Assembly: GCA_017472325.1 (NCBI GenBank)
Contig: JAFUQM010000028.1
Location: 1 to 37,478 of the forward strand
Source of the DNA: Lachnospiraceae bacterium
Lineage (GTDB): Bacteria > Bacillota > Clostridia > Lachnospirales > Lachnospiraceae
Reading direction: 5' to 3'
DNA length: 37,478 nucleotides
Shown here: positions 17,708 through 26,053 of the stretch, piece by piece
Layout of the letters: every line of letters starts with the position of its first letter
Numbering within the stretch: position 1 is the first letter of the stretch
Translations under genes and position numbers: made by a program
The notes under the pieces: model-generated
What the model saw: only the letters and a program-made list of their open reading frames with translations
What the model was told of the DNA's origin: nothing
Databases searched by the model: none

Positions 17708-18409
17708 TTACCACTCTATGTCGGCAATTGGAGTTGGATGTTCATTGCATGTTATTTCCACTACTTTACCGCTTTTAAATCGAATTAATCTATCTGCCAT
17801 AGGCGCCAACGCTGAGTTATGTGTAATCAGAAGAACTGTAATTTTTTCCTGACGGCAAGTATCCTGCAAAAGCTGTAAAATCTGTTTTCCAGTATTATAG
17901 TCTAGTGCCCCTGTTGGTTCATCACAAAGCAAAAGTTTTGGATTCTTCGCCAATGCACGCGCGATAGACACACGCTGCTGCTCCCCTCCTGAAAGCTGTG
18001 AAGGAAAATTACCTTTTCGATGAGAAAGTCCTACTTTATCCAATGTCTCGGAAGCATCTAGAGAATTTTTGCACACCTGTGCTGCAAGCTCTACATTTTC
18101 CAATGCTGTCAGATTCGGCACCAAATTATAAAACTGAAATACAAATCCAATATCTGTTCTACGATACCCAGTCAGTTGCTTTTTCTTATATTTTGAAATG
18201 TCATTGCCATCCACGAGAATCTGTCCTGAAGTAGGAGTATCCATACCTCCTAAGATATTAAGTGCAGTGGTTTTTCCAGCCCCAGAAGACCCCAAAATGA
18301 CAGCTAATTCTCCTTTTTCTACAGAAAAACTGGCATCATCCAATGCACGAATTTTAGTCTCTCCTGATGTGTATTCTTTTACAATATGATTAAATTCTAT
18401 ATAAGACAT
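17708..18409 (-). CDS. ABC transporter ATP-binding protein (MacB/LolD type)
   Basis: Cytoplasmic ATPase driving the neighbouring FtsX-type permease. Walker [10 protein letters not shown] is at residues 40-48, the Q-loop is in [10 protein letters not shown], the signature is [15 protein letters not shown], and Walker B is [12 protein letters not shown] with the H-loop LLITHN. Length 233 residues is normal for this subfamily. ATGATG gives two starts; I chose 18409, 6 bases from GGAGG, over 18412, which is only 3 bases away. The gap to the permease start is 93 bases, and the order ATPase-permease is standard. Confidence 0.92.
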   Translation of the reverse strand: MSYIEFNHIVKEYTSGETKIRALDDASFSVEKGELAVILGSSGAGKTTALNILGGMDTPTSGQILVDGNDISKYKKKQLTGYRRTDIGFVFQFYNLVPNLTALENVELAAQVCKNSLDASETLDKVGLSHRKGNFPSQLSGGEQQRVSIARALAKNPKLLLCDEPTGALDYNTGKQILQLLQDTCRQEKITVLLITHNSALAPMADRLIRFKSGKVVEITCNEHPTPIADIEW

Positions 18410-18507
18410 CATAAGCCTCCATTTCCACTGCTATATAAAGCACTTCTACCTAAATATAAATCATTATTAATTCAATTATAAATAAAATTGCTGGAACATA
18501 TCAATAT

Positions 18508-19848
18508 TTATTCTGTCGACTTCTTACCAAGCATTTGCTCCCACTTCTTGCCTTTGTAACGCGTCATATAACATATCGCACGGAATATCCAATCTACTGT
18601 CATGGCAATCCAAACACCCATCAATCCCATATCAAAGTAACCGCTTAATATATAGGCAGCGCCAATACGGAATATCCACATGGAGATAACTGCTACAACC
18701 ATTGTCCACATAACATCACCTGCCGCACGCAATGTGTTTGATATGGAAAAAGATGGAATCCAGATAAACATTGCCATCACCGCATGATAACGTATAACCT
18801 GCGTTGCTAACTCCGCTGTCTGGTCACTAAGCTGATAAAGTTTCACAATAAATGGCGTTCCTATAATCAATATAAATGAAAGAACAACCATACATATATT
18901 CATCAAAATAGAAAGCTTTTTTGTGTAATATCTTGCTTGCTGATAATCACCGGCACCAACGCATACCGATGTTACAGATAAAATTGCCAGATTAATTGCC
19001 AAACCTGGTAATATATTAATCATTGCGACTGTGTTACAGACCGCGTTGGCTGCAATTGCATACGTCCCAAATGTTGATACCAAGCTTAACAGCAAGATTT
19101 TACCAAGCTGAAACATACTGTTCTCCAGTCCATTAGGAATACCAATATATAAGATTTTTTTTACAAGTACAAAATCCATTTTCCAGGTTACCTGTCCTTT
19201 AAACGTAATAGCTCTTTTTGCATGAAACATCATGACAAAAATAATCACTGCTGCCACAAGTCTGGAAAATGTCGTCGAAATTGCCGCACCTGCAACACCC
19301 CATTTCATGACAAAAATTAAGAATGCATTCCCTGCAAAATTCAACAAATTCATAATAAGTGAAATCCACATAGTCACTTTAGAATTCCCCATAGCACGGA
19401 ACAATGCCGCACACGCATTGTAAATTGCCAATGGAAAAATAGAAAGTGCTGTAATAATCAGATATATCTTTGCACTCGCCATAACATCCGCTTCAATCTG
19501 TCCAAAAACAGTTCGTAATATAAAATCATGTGCCCCAATAAAAAGTGCTGTGATTACAATAGAAAATACACTAGATACAAGTATCATCTGCCATGCAGAT
19601 TTAGATGCATTTTCATTATCTTTCTGCCCCAGACAATGTCCTGCTACAACCGCACCACCTGTTGCCAATGCACTAAAGATATTAATAACAAGAACATTCA
19701 CAGTATCTACTAAGGATACCCCGGATACTGCCGCCTCGCCTGCTGCCGCAATCATAATCGTATCCGCAAGTCCTACAAAAACAGCCAGTATCTGCTCAAT
19801 CACAAGAGGAATAATTAATTTTCTCAAATCTCTATTTGTAAATAACAC
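18508..19848 (-). CDS. MATE family efflux transporter
   Basis: A 446-residue, twelve-helix multidrug and toxin extrusion transporter in the cytoplasmic membrane, exchanging cations for organic substrates. Family-typical segments are IPLVIEQILAVFVGLADTIM in helix 1, a large loop before FRAMGNSKVTMWISL, and the matching second-half IPNGLENSMFQLGKI. It starts with GTG behind AAAGGAG (7 bases). It lies 98 bases upstream of the ABC ATPase gene in the same direction, so the three exporter genes could be co-transcribed. Substrate unknown. Confidence 0.88.
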   Translation of the reverse strand: MLFTNRDLRKLIIPLVIEQILAVFVGLADTIMIAAAGEAAVSGVSLVDTVNVLVINIFSALATGGAVVAGHCLGQKDNENASKSAWQMILVSSVFSIVITALFIGAHDFILRTVFGQIEADVMASAKIYLIITALSIFPLAIYNACAALFRAMGNSKVTMWISLIMNLLNFAGNAFLIFVMKWGVAGAAISTTFSRLVAAVIIFVMMFHAKRAITFKGQVTWKMDFVLVKKILYIGIPNGLENSMFQLGKILLLSLVSTFGTYAIAANAVCNTVAMINILPGLAINLAILSVTSVCVGAGDYQQARYYTKKLSILMNICMVVLSFILIIGTPFIVKLYQLSDQTAELATQVIRYHAVMAMFIWIPSFSISNTLRAAGDVMWTMVVAVISMWIFRIGAAYILSGYFDMGLMGVWIAMTVDWIFRAICYMTRYKGKKWEQMLGKKSTE

Positions 19849-20101
19849 AGTTCTACTCCTTTCACAGTTTACATAATATATTCCATACGCAATTTATTGT
19901 GCGCCTTTAGTTTACATAACGCTTATTATGCATATAAGATACATCCACACTCTTGTTGCTAAAAATTATTTTATTCCCTTTTTATATCTATGTAAATGTC
20001 GCATTTCCATAAAAATCTCCCATCTGTACTACACAGATGAGAGATTTTGACGAATCTTTATTATTTACAAGTTTATACACTTTCCAAAAAATTGCTCATA
20101 C
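19849..20101. other. Intergenic region between GH3 and MATE genes
   Basis: No gene is seen. The left-hand GH3 operon ends toward this region from the right, and the MATE gene starts leftward from it. It holds the GH3 terminator hairpin (20012-20048) and an AT-rich area with the near-palindrome CGCAATTTATTGTGCG near 19888, a possible operator for the MATE gene. Confidence 0.45.
20012..20048 (-). terminator. Intrinsic terminator of the GH3 operon
   Basis: On the minus strand, AAAATCTC-(bulge)-CATCTGT pairs with ACAGATG-GAGATTTT around a 5-base loop, and the downstream arm ends in a TTTTTA run. It lies about 55 bases past the GH3 stop codon. Confidence 0.7.
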
Positions 20102-21874
20102 TTACAATCTTGCATCAATTAGTCCGCAGAAGCTATCGATTGGATCTTTGCCGGTAAATGCCTCCTGTCCTGCCAACAGTTTCTCTACGAGCGCATCCAT
20201 TGTGCTTTCCTTGCTGTCATACGTGTTGATATAAGTTCTTGCCTGCGGAATATCAGCAAGCATAGTTGGCTGACCACAACCTATTACCACGACTGGCAAT
20301 TCAAATACATACCACGGAATCTCACCGCCACCCTTTGACATACCAAAACTTGGTCTACCATTCGATACATTACAGAGAGTTATCACCATATCCATATCTT
20401 TTACAAAGTCTGCAATTGCATTTTTACCAGCAAAATACATATTAATATTTGGTTTTTCACCAGCAGCAATCTGCTTTTTCATCTGGTCTAAAGGACTTTC
20501 GTAAATAAACGCATCAAATCCTTTATCACACAGTTTCTGCTTCAGGACTTCAGCCGGATTACCTCCGCCATAGCCCATCATTTTCATTAAGTCATCCATA
20601 GGTCCAGCAGCACCTTTGATATGAACAATCATAATTCGTTTATAACGTTCTGGTGTAATTGGTAAGATATCTTTATCTTTATATTTTACAAGAGTAATGG
20701 AATCTTTACTAATTACTTTCTGCATTTCCTTATACTCTTCTTTACCCAGAACTTCTGCTAGCGCGTCTGCCTGTGGTACAAGCTCTTCTTTGGCTTTTTT
20801 ATGAAGTCCCATACGAGCCTTTAAGCCAAGAATTCTTGTTAACGCTTCCGTCATACGTTCTTCACTAATAATACCATCCTTATATGCGTTTAACATAGTC
20901 GCAAAATCTTCTTCTGGATCATTAAAGAATAAGAACATATCACACCCAGCATTAATAGATAACGGAAGCATCTCACTACGTTTCATACGATTTGTCATAG
21001 CTACCATATGAGAGGCATCTGTCACAACCATACCATTGAAACCAAGCTTATCACGAAGAAGTCCTGTCATAATACTATGGCTTAATGTTGCTGGCATCAA
21101 ATCATCATCCTGCATATTTGGATTTAATGCTTTTTCATATTTAGGCATCAGGATATGTCCGCCCATGATGGCATCAAGATCATTGTCAATCAATGTCTTA
21201 TATACATGGCCATATGTTTTATCCCATTCCTCTACGTCAAAATAGTTCACGTTATTCGAAATGTGCGCATCTCTGAAATCCTGACCATTTCCCGGGAAAT
21301 GCTTTGCTGCGCAGGCAAATCCCGGAATTGTGTGGGCACCTTTCAAATATGCTGCACTCATATTTGCAACACGTTCTGGGTCATTACCAAAAGCACGTCC
21401 AATCACTTCTGTATTCTCCCAGTTATATGCGATGTCACATACAGGTGAAAATGCCATATTACAGCCAATAGCCGCCGCTTCTTCATTGGACATCTTACCC
21501 AGTTCATACGCATATTTTTCATTATCTGTAGCACCGATTTTCACGCCAGAGCCGATAAAAGTACCGTCTGCACAAGCGCCATCGCCACCCATCTCTGTAT
21601 TACATGCAATAAATACAGGAACCTTTGCATATTTTTGTAATTTACGATTCTGTTCTAAAATTGCTGCACCTGGTGCTGGGTTATAACGGCATCCACCAAG
21701 ATGATATTTTTCCATTAATTCTTTTAAATGATCTTCATCATGAGAAGATGTTAACTGGAAAAATAACTGACCAACTTTTTCCTCATCACTCATCCCTGCA
21801 ATTGTTTCTTCTACCCATTTACAATCTTCATCAGACAGATAATATGGTCTTGCCTTTAAATCTACCATATGCAT
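20102..21874 (-). CDS. NagZ-like GH3 beta-N-acetylhexosaminidase
   Basis: A 590-residue glycoside hydrolase family 3 enzyme. KHFPGNGQDFRDAH (191-204) carries the Asp-x-His dyad (D202, H204) of the NagZ branch. GMVVTDASHM gives the nucleophile D286. A C-terminal alpha/beta domain (about 390-590) follows, as in Bacillus-type NagZ. No signal peptide is visible, so it is probably cytoplasmic, cleaving beta-N-acetylglucosaminides such as imported muropeptides or chitobiose; some relatives are phosphorylases. It follows the HAD gene by 8 bases (operon). Start ATG 21874 behind AAGGAG; ATG 21868 is an alternative. Confidence 0.85.
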   Translation of the reverse strand: MHMVDLKARPYYLSDEDCKWVEETIAGMSDEEKVGQLFFQLTSSHDEDHLKELMEKYHLGGCRYNPAPGAAILEQNRKLQKYAKVPVFIACNTEMGGDGACADGTFIGSGVKIGATDNEKYAYELGKMSNEEAAAIGCNMAFSPVCDIAYNWENTEVIGRAFGNDPERVANMSAAYLKGAHTIPGFACAAKHFPGNGQDFRDAHISNNVNYFDVEEWDKTYGHVYKTLIDNDLDAIMGGHILMPKYEKALNPNMQDDDLMPATLSHSIMTGLLRDKLGFNGMVVTDASHMVAMTNRMKRSEMLPLSINAGCDMFLFFNDPEEDFATMLNAYKDGIISEERMTEALTRILGLKARMGLHKKAKEELVPQADALAEVLGKEEYKEMQKVISKDSITLVKYKDKDILPITPERYKRIMIVHIKGAAGPMDDLMKMMGYGGGNPAEVLKQKLCDKGFDAFIYESPLDQMKKQIAAGEKPNINMYFAGKNAIADFVKDMDMVITLCNVSNGRPSFGMSKGGGEIPWYVFELPVVVIGCGQPTMLADIPQARTYINTYDSKESTMDALVEKLLAGQEAFTGKDPIDSFCGLIDARL

Positions 21875-21882
21875 ACATCTCC

Positions 21883-22725
21883 TTACTTTAAATTATTTAA
21901 AAATGCTTCTATTTTTTCCTGCTGGTAACCTCCACCATAATTGCCTTCCAGCAAATTGTTTACCGCCTTATCTACAAATTCACTCCATGATTCTTTTTCA
22001 TGGCGTACAAGAATCGGATAATAAAATACATCATTTTTCTTTGCCGCATCATAATCTCCTGGAGCATCGCCTGTCATTAATACCTGCTGCTTGTCATACC
22101 CCTTTTTCACCAGTTCCTGAATGCAGAATGCTTTGCTACCCGCATCCTGTGCCAAAAGAATATCTACATGCTCTAATAAGTGATACAATTCCCATTCTTC
22201 CTCAACTGCCTGCTTATTTGCCGAAGATACAATGGCAATGTCTGCATATTGATGCGCATACGCAAGTGCTTCCTTTACACCGTCAAATGGCTTCTTATCT
22301 TCAAACGGAAGCGCATTGATACTTTCATTTACCTTCTCTGACCATGATAAAGCTTTTTTCAGACAGATGCTTTCATTCTCAGCAATCGCTTTCTTCAATG
22401 CTGGATTAGATAATTCAGGACTTTCTTCTACCCATTTATCCAACACCTCTACATCTTCGATTTTGCAATAAGATGCATCTATCTCCTTTAACATCTTTGC
22501 CAAACCTTTAAATCTATTGATTCCGCGTGTCATTGTGTAGAGATTGATGTCATTCCATCTATCTAAAATAGGAGCCTCCCATTCAGAAAGCCCCCACTCT
22601 TCTACCATGCACGGGCCGAAACACCGAATATGCTTAATATCCATTGTATCCATTGCACATCCGTCAGAATCAATACAAATCAACCAATCTTTCTTTTTTT
22701 GAAAATTCTCCAGATTTGTACTCAT
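21883..22725 (-). CDS. HAD superfamily hydrolase
   Basis: A 280-residue haloacid-dehalogenase-like phosphatase. Motif I is CIDSDGCAMDT (nucleophile D19, general acid D21), motif II is in AIVSSANK, and motif IV is TGDAPGDYDAA. The cap between residues 40 and 150 is large and helical. The nearby NagZ-like gene (8-base gap) suggests a sugar-phosphate substrate, though this is a guess. It starts with ATG 22725 behind GCGGGG. The gene is divergent from an AraC regulator, which probably controls both. Confidence 0.8.
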   Translation of the reverse strand: MSTNLENFQKKKDWLICIDSDGCAMDTMDIKHIRCFGPCMVEEWGLSEWEAPILDRWNDINLYTMTRGINRFKGLAKMLKEIDASYCKIEDVEVLDKWVEESPELSNPALKKAIAENESICLKKALSWSEKVNESINALPFEDKKPFDGVKEALAYAHQYADIAIVSSANKQAVEEEWELYHLLEHVDILLAQDAGSKAFCIQELVKKGYDKQQVLMTGDAPGDYDAAKKNDVFYYPILVRHEKESWSEFVDKAVNNLLEGNYGGGYQQEKIEAFLNNLK

Positions 22726-22929
22726 GTATATACCCCGCTTTTAACGAAACATAATAGCCGCTCATCAAACACACAACTATTTGCTATATTGAAAGTGACA
22801 TTTTACTACTCATACAGAATGCTCAATTCCAAACGGAATTATGCCTTCTCCTATGAAATGAGTTTATCATGCTTTTCTTTTTTACATGAGTAGAATTATT
22901 TGCAGTTTTCGTATTTTTTTTGTTAAGAC

Positions 22930-22958
22930 TTGAAATATCCTAAAAATTGTACGATAAT
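22930..22958 (+). promoter_or_regulatory. Sigma-A promoter of the first AraC gene
   Basis: TTGAAA (22930-22935), a 17-base spacer and GATAAT (22953-22958) lie about 30 bases before the start codon. The spacer includes CCTAAAAATTGTA, also found upstream of the GPH transporter gene. GTACGAT occurs twice just here (22950 and 22970), a possible binding-site pair. Confidence 0.6.
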
Positions 22959-22992
22959 AGTAAAAAATAGTACGATTCAGACGAGGTGTATT

Positions 22993-24234
22993 ATGGGGTA
23001 TGAAAAAGAATTGCAGTTTGTGGAAAAATTACTGTGTAATTTCCGTCTCAACCTGCGTTATCTGACAAAAGAATCGACTGAACAATTTACTGTTCTAAAA
23101 GATATCGGTCTGAAAGATGTTTTAAACTATGATTATGACGAAGAATCTTTGCTTGAATTAATGGAACAAAATTGTAAGCTAAATACAATTTACAAGATTA
23201 AAAATCTTTTTATGTGTAATTACTTGCTTTTCAGATTACCAAATACAGCCACTCCTGTATTTGCCTATATTGGTCCTTATACACTAGCACCAATTTCCAA
23301 ACCAGATATTTTGAAGTTAGCAGAAGAATATCATGTAACTCCGGGAAATTTGACACAACTGGAACAATTTTATCTGGATATGCCTCTGCTCTCTGATGAA
23401 AATATGTTACTCACCTTAGTCTATACACTTGGTGAAATACTCTGGGGCAATGCTGATCAGTTTACACTGTGCGAGGACTTTCAATTTCCTGTATACTCAC
23501 AGGAATCCATTATTCCTATTACAGATATCCAGACTCCGGAGGAAGCATTGTTAAGTGTACAAATCGTTGAGAAGCGATATGAGGCAGAACAACAACTCAT
23601 TCATGCTGTCAGCAATGGGCAGTTACACAAAGCGGAACTTTTCTTTGCCAATATTTCTTCCCGTCAGTATGAACAACGCAGCAACAATCCATTACGAGAT
23701 ATGAAAAATTATGGCATCGTGTTAAATACCTTATTAAGAAAAGCTGCTGAAAGTGCAGCAGTTCATCCTATACACATAGACCATATTTCTTCGCAGTATG
23801 CTCGTAAACTGGAAGCGCTGACTTCACAGTCCGCGTGTATGTCCATGTTAAAGGAAATGATTCGAAAATACTGTTTATTAGTTAAAAATCATTCGTTAAA
23901 AGGATACTCTTTACTCATTAGAAAAGTAATTACGGGGATTGATTATGACTTAACTGCTGACCTAAGTCTCAAAACACAGGCGCAGCTTTTAAACGTGAAT
24001 CCAAGCTATCTGTCAACTTTATTCAAAAAGGAAACAGGCTCAACACTGACGGAATACGTAAACCGTAAGCGCATTGAGCATGCACTTCTTCTATTAAACT
24101 CTACAGATATGCAGATTCAGATGATAGCACAATATTGCGGCATCCAAGACGTAAACTATTTTACAAAGACATTTAAAAAAATGGTTGGAAAAACACCAAA
24201 AGAATATCGCGAAATGATTACTTCTCATTTCTAA
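22993..24234 (+). CDS. AraC family transcriptional regulator
   Basis: A 413-residue regulator. The C-terminal 95 residues form the two helix-turn-helix AraC domain (LKTQAQLLNVNPSYLSTLFKKETG; AQYCGIQDVNYFTKTFKKMVG; TPKEYR). The N-terminal 310 residues lack a cupin or membrane helix and look like the helical N-terminal region of clostridial YesN-like regulators. I chose ATG 22993 with GAGG 6 bases upstream, rather than the in-frame TTG at 22930, which overlaps the promoter. It is divergent from the HAD-GH3 operon and probably controls it. Confidence 0.85.
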   Translation: MGYEKELQFVEKLLCNFRLNLRYLTKESTEQFTVLKDIGLKDVLNYDYDEESLLELMEQNCKLNTIYKIKNLFMCNYLLFRLPNTATPVFAYIGPYTLAPISKPDILKLAEEYHVTPGNLTQLEQFYLDMPLLSDENMLLTLVYTLGEILWGNADQFTLCEDFQFPVYSQESIIPITDIQTPEEALLSVQIVEKRYEAEQQLIHAVSNGQLHKAELFFANISSRQYEQRSNNPLRDMKNYGIVLNTLLRKAAESAAVHPIHIDHISSQYARKLEALTSQSACMSMLKEMIRKYCLLVKNHSLKGYSLLIRKVITGIDYDLTADLSLKTQAQLLNVNPSYLSTLFKKETGSTLTEYVNRKRIEHALLLLNSTDMQIQMIAQYCGIQDVNYFTKTFKKMVGKTPKEYREMITSHF

Positions 24235-24244
24235 AAAGCAGTGA

Positions 24245-24388
24245 GATTGTATGCAACCGTCGAAGCATTATTTGAGTTTTACAAAAAGTAGTAGCATATA
24301 TGAAGGTTATCGTCTAGCCTTCATATATGCTACTATTTTCTGTAAAATAAGTTTTGCGAGACGGTTGCAATAAAGACCATCAAAATCA
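24245..24388. repeat. 144-bp fold-back repeat, short inverted copy
   Basis: Inverted relative of the element at 5940-6229. The ends carry GATTGTATGCAACCGTCG and CGAGACGGTTGCAATAAAG. The central stem CATATATGAAGG pairs with CCTTCATATATG over a short loop. Compared with the long copy, about 146 bases of the tip are missing, while one inner arm (GATAACC on the other strand) is still present, so it looks like an internal-deletion derivative. It lies exactly between the AraC gene and the end of the GH79 gene. Confidence 0.8.
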
Positions 24389-24403
24389 AGTGCTAAGAAA
24401 GTA

Positions 24404-25906
24404 TTACAATACAAAGAAAGTACATTCTCCTGGAGCAACTTCTACTGTACCAGCCATCACCGCTTCACCTTCCATAGCTGGAATTTCATCATTTTCTCCA
24501 AGCGCCAATGGCATTCCATTCAGATACATAACTGGCGAACGCATATTTCCATTACCATTTAATGTGTAACGGACTGCATTCTTTGGAAGTTCAACCGTTG
24601 TTATATCCGTCTTAGAGTTATTGATGACAAGGTAGGCAACACCTTCTTTGCCATCTGCACGTGAATGTGCATATACATGAGCGCCTTCACGAATAGCTTC
24701 ACCAGAATCATAAACCGTGTCGCCCATCAACTGATTCCACAGCAGTGCTGCAAAATAGCTTGGACGTGGTTCAAATGTTCCATGCTTTAAATATCCATAG
24801 TCAGAAGATGCTAATGTATTGTGGAAGATAACACCATTGGTAACTGTTGCAAAATCTCCAAACTCGTTTAACTCACGTTGTACTTCTAAATAAGTAGAAG
24901 CCCATGTATGTCCGCCTGCACCTGCATCACCTGATTCTGTAACCCACATTTCTCCGCCCGGACAATATTTATCACGATAAGGAGCAAATGCTCTTGCACA
25001 CATACCAGCCATACCTAAGTATGCTTCGGAAGTAGCTTCAGAAGCCGGTGTGAACATTTCTGGACACATTGCTGCCATACGTTCAGAAACACCATTATAG
25101 TAATGATATCTGAATACATCTAATTTTTCTGTACATCCATCCATCAGTTCACCTGTTGTACAGCTTGTTAAAATGTCTGCAATACCTGCACCTCCAGATT
25201 CGTCTTTATCACCGCGAAGTGCATCTGCATCACATGTACTTGGTCCAACAACGATAATATCTGGATAATTTTCGCGTACCCATTTGTGGAATAAGTCCTG
25301 GTCACGTCTAAAGTCTGCTGGTGTATATCCTTTCGGAAAACCTGTACCCTCCATCATATTTGGTTCATTCGTAAATTCTACTGCATCAATTGGAACTCCA
25401 TGCTCTTTACTCAGCGCAAACAAAAGCTCTGCCTGACTTGGATTCCAGGGCTCACTTGCTTTATGTAAACCTTCGCAGTTTGCAACGCTGACAATCAATT
25501 TTCCACCAACTGCTTTCACAAAATCTAATAAATTAATCCATTGCTGTTTGGTTAAACGATTCTGATAGCCTTCTGGAACCACTCCTGTATCATCAAAATC
25601 ATAGTAAGTTTTTGTAGCCCATGTACCAGATACACGAACCCAGACAGGACCAAGTGCTTTAGCCAGTTTAATCAATCTTGGATTTGTTGTATCAATTGGA
25701 TCATACCACTGATGCATAGAAGCCAAACCTTTGCTGAAATCTGGTGGCGGAACTTCCTGTGTACCCGCAATTTGTTCTGGTGTATAAGCCTTCCAGAATG
25801 TGCCACCTGTAACTTCTGTCATTTCTACGTTATAGCTAATCATTGCTGGATTTATTTTACGCAGTTCTTTTACTGCTTCTGGATTTAATTTTACAAATTG
25901 TGCCAT
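24404..25906 (-). CDS. GH79-like (heparanase/beta-glucuronidase) glycosidase
   Basis: A 500-residue TIM-barrel hydrolase resembling family GH79. VEFTNEPNMM gives the acid/base Glu181. EMWVTESGDAGAGG gives the nucleophile Glu324. The following VIFHNTLASSDYGYL and PSYFAALLWNQLMG mirror heparanase-type sequence. A C-terminal beta-sandwich follows. There is no signal peptide, so it acts inside the cell. GH79 enzymes release glucuronic acid or 4-O-methyl-glucuronic acid from glycosides, in keeping with the glucuronate pathway upstream. I chose ATG 25906 (GGAG 9 bases before); ATG 25915 sits directly on the GGAG. It is the last gene of the locus. Confidence 0.7.
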   Translation of the reverse strand: MAQFVKLNPEAVKELRKINPAMISYNVEMTEVTGGTFWKAYTPEQIAGTQEVPPPDFSKGLASMHQWYDPIDTTNPRLIKLAKALGPVWVRVSGTWATKTYYDFDDTGVVPEGYQNRLTKQQWINLLDFVKAVGGKLIVSVANCEGLHKASEPWNPSQAELLFALSKEHGVPIDAVEFTNEPNMMEGTGFPKGYTPADFRRDQDLFHKWVRENYPDIIVVGPSTCDADALRGDKDESGGAGIADILTSCTTGELMDGCTEKLDVFRYHYYNGVSERMAAMCPEMFTPASEATSEAYLGMAGMCARAFAPYRDKYCPGGEMWVTESGDAGAGGHTWASTYLEVQRELNEFGDFATVTNGVIFHNTLASSDYGYLKHGTFEPRPSYFAALLWNQLMGDTVYDSGEAIREGAHVYAHSRADGKEGVAYLVINNSKTDITTVELPKNAVRYTLNGNGNMRSPVMYLNGMPLALGENDEIPAMEGEAVMAGTVEVAPGECTFFVL

Positions 25907-25930
25907 TGCAATCATCTCCTTTTTTATAAA

Positions 25931-25954
25931 GGGACTTCCATTGTAGGAAGTCCC
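25931..25954. terminator. Hairpin between GH2 and GH79 genes
   Basis: A perfect stem, GGGACTTCC with GGAAGTCCC, encloses a 6-base loop. On the plus strand it ends in TTTTTG; on the minus strand TTTAT follows. It lies in the leader of the GH79 gene and may attenuate read-through from GH2. Confidence 0.55.
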
Positions 25955-25960
25955 TTTTTG

Positions 25961-25998
25961 TTCAATAAGACGGCTCGTGAAACATGCCGGCGTTTGGT
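25961..25998 (+). repeat. 39-bp palindromic repeat, copy 2
   Basis: Same repeat as at 13608-13646 (CAATAAGACGGCTCGTGAAA then GCCGGCGTTTGGT), one base shorter. It is preceded on its sense strand by the 25931-25954 hairpin with a 6-base gap. Here it is antisense to the flanking GH2 and GH79 genes. Confidence 0.85.
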
Positions 25999-26053
25999 AT
26001 GACGTTAAACCACCTATTAGGTGTCCTGTCCATCATTTGTATAGTGTTTATCA

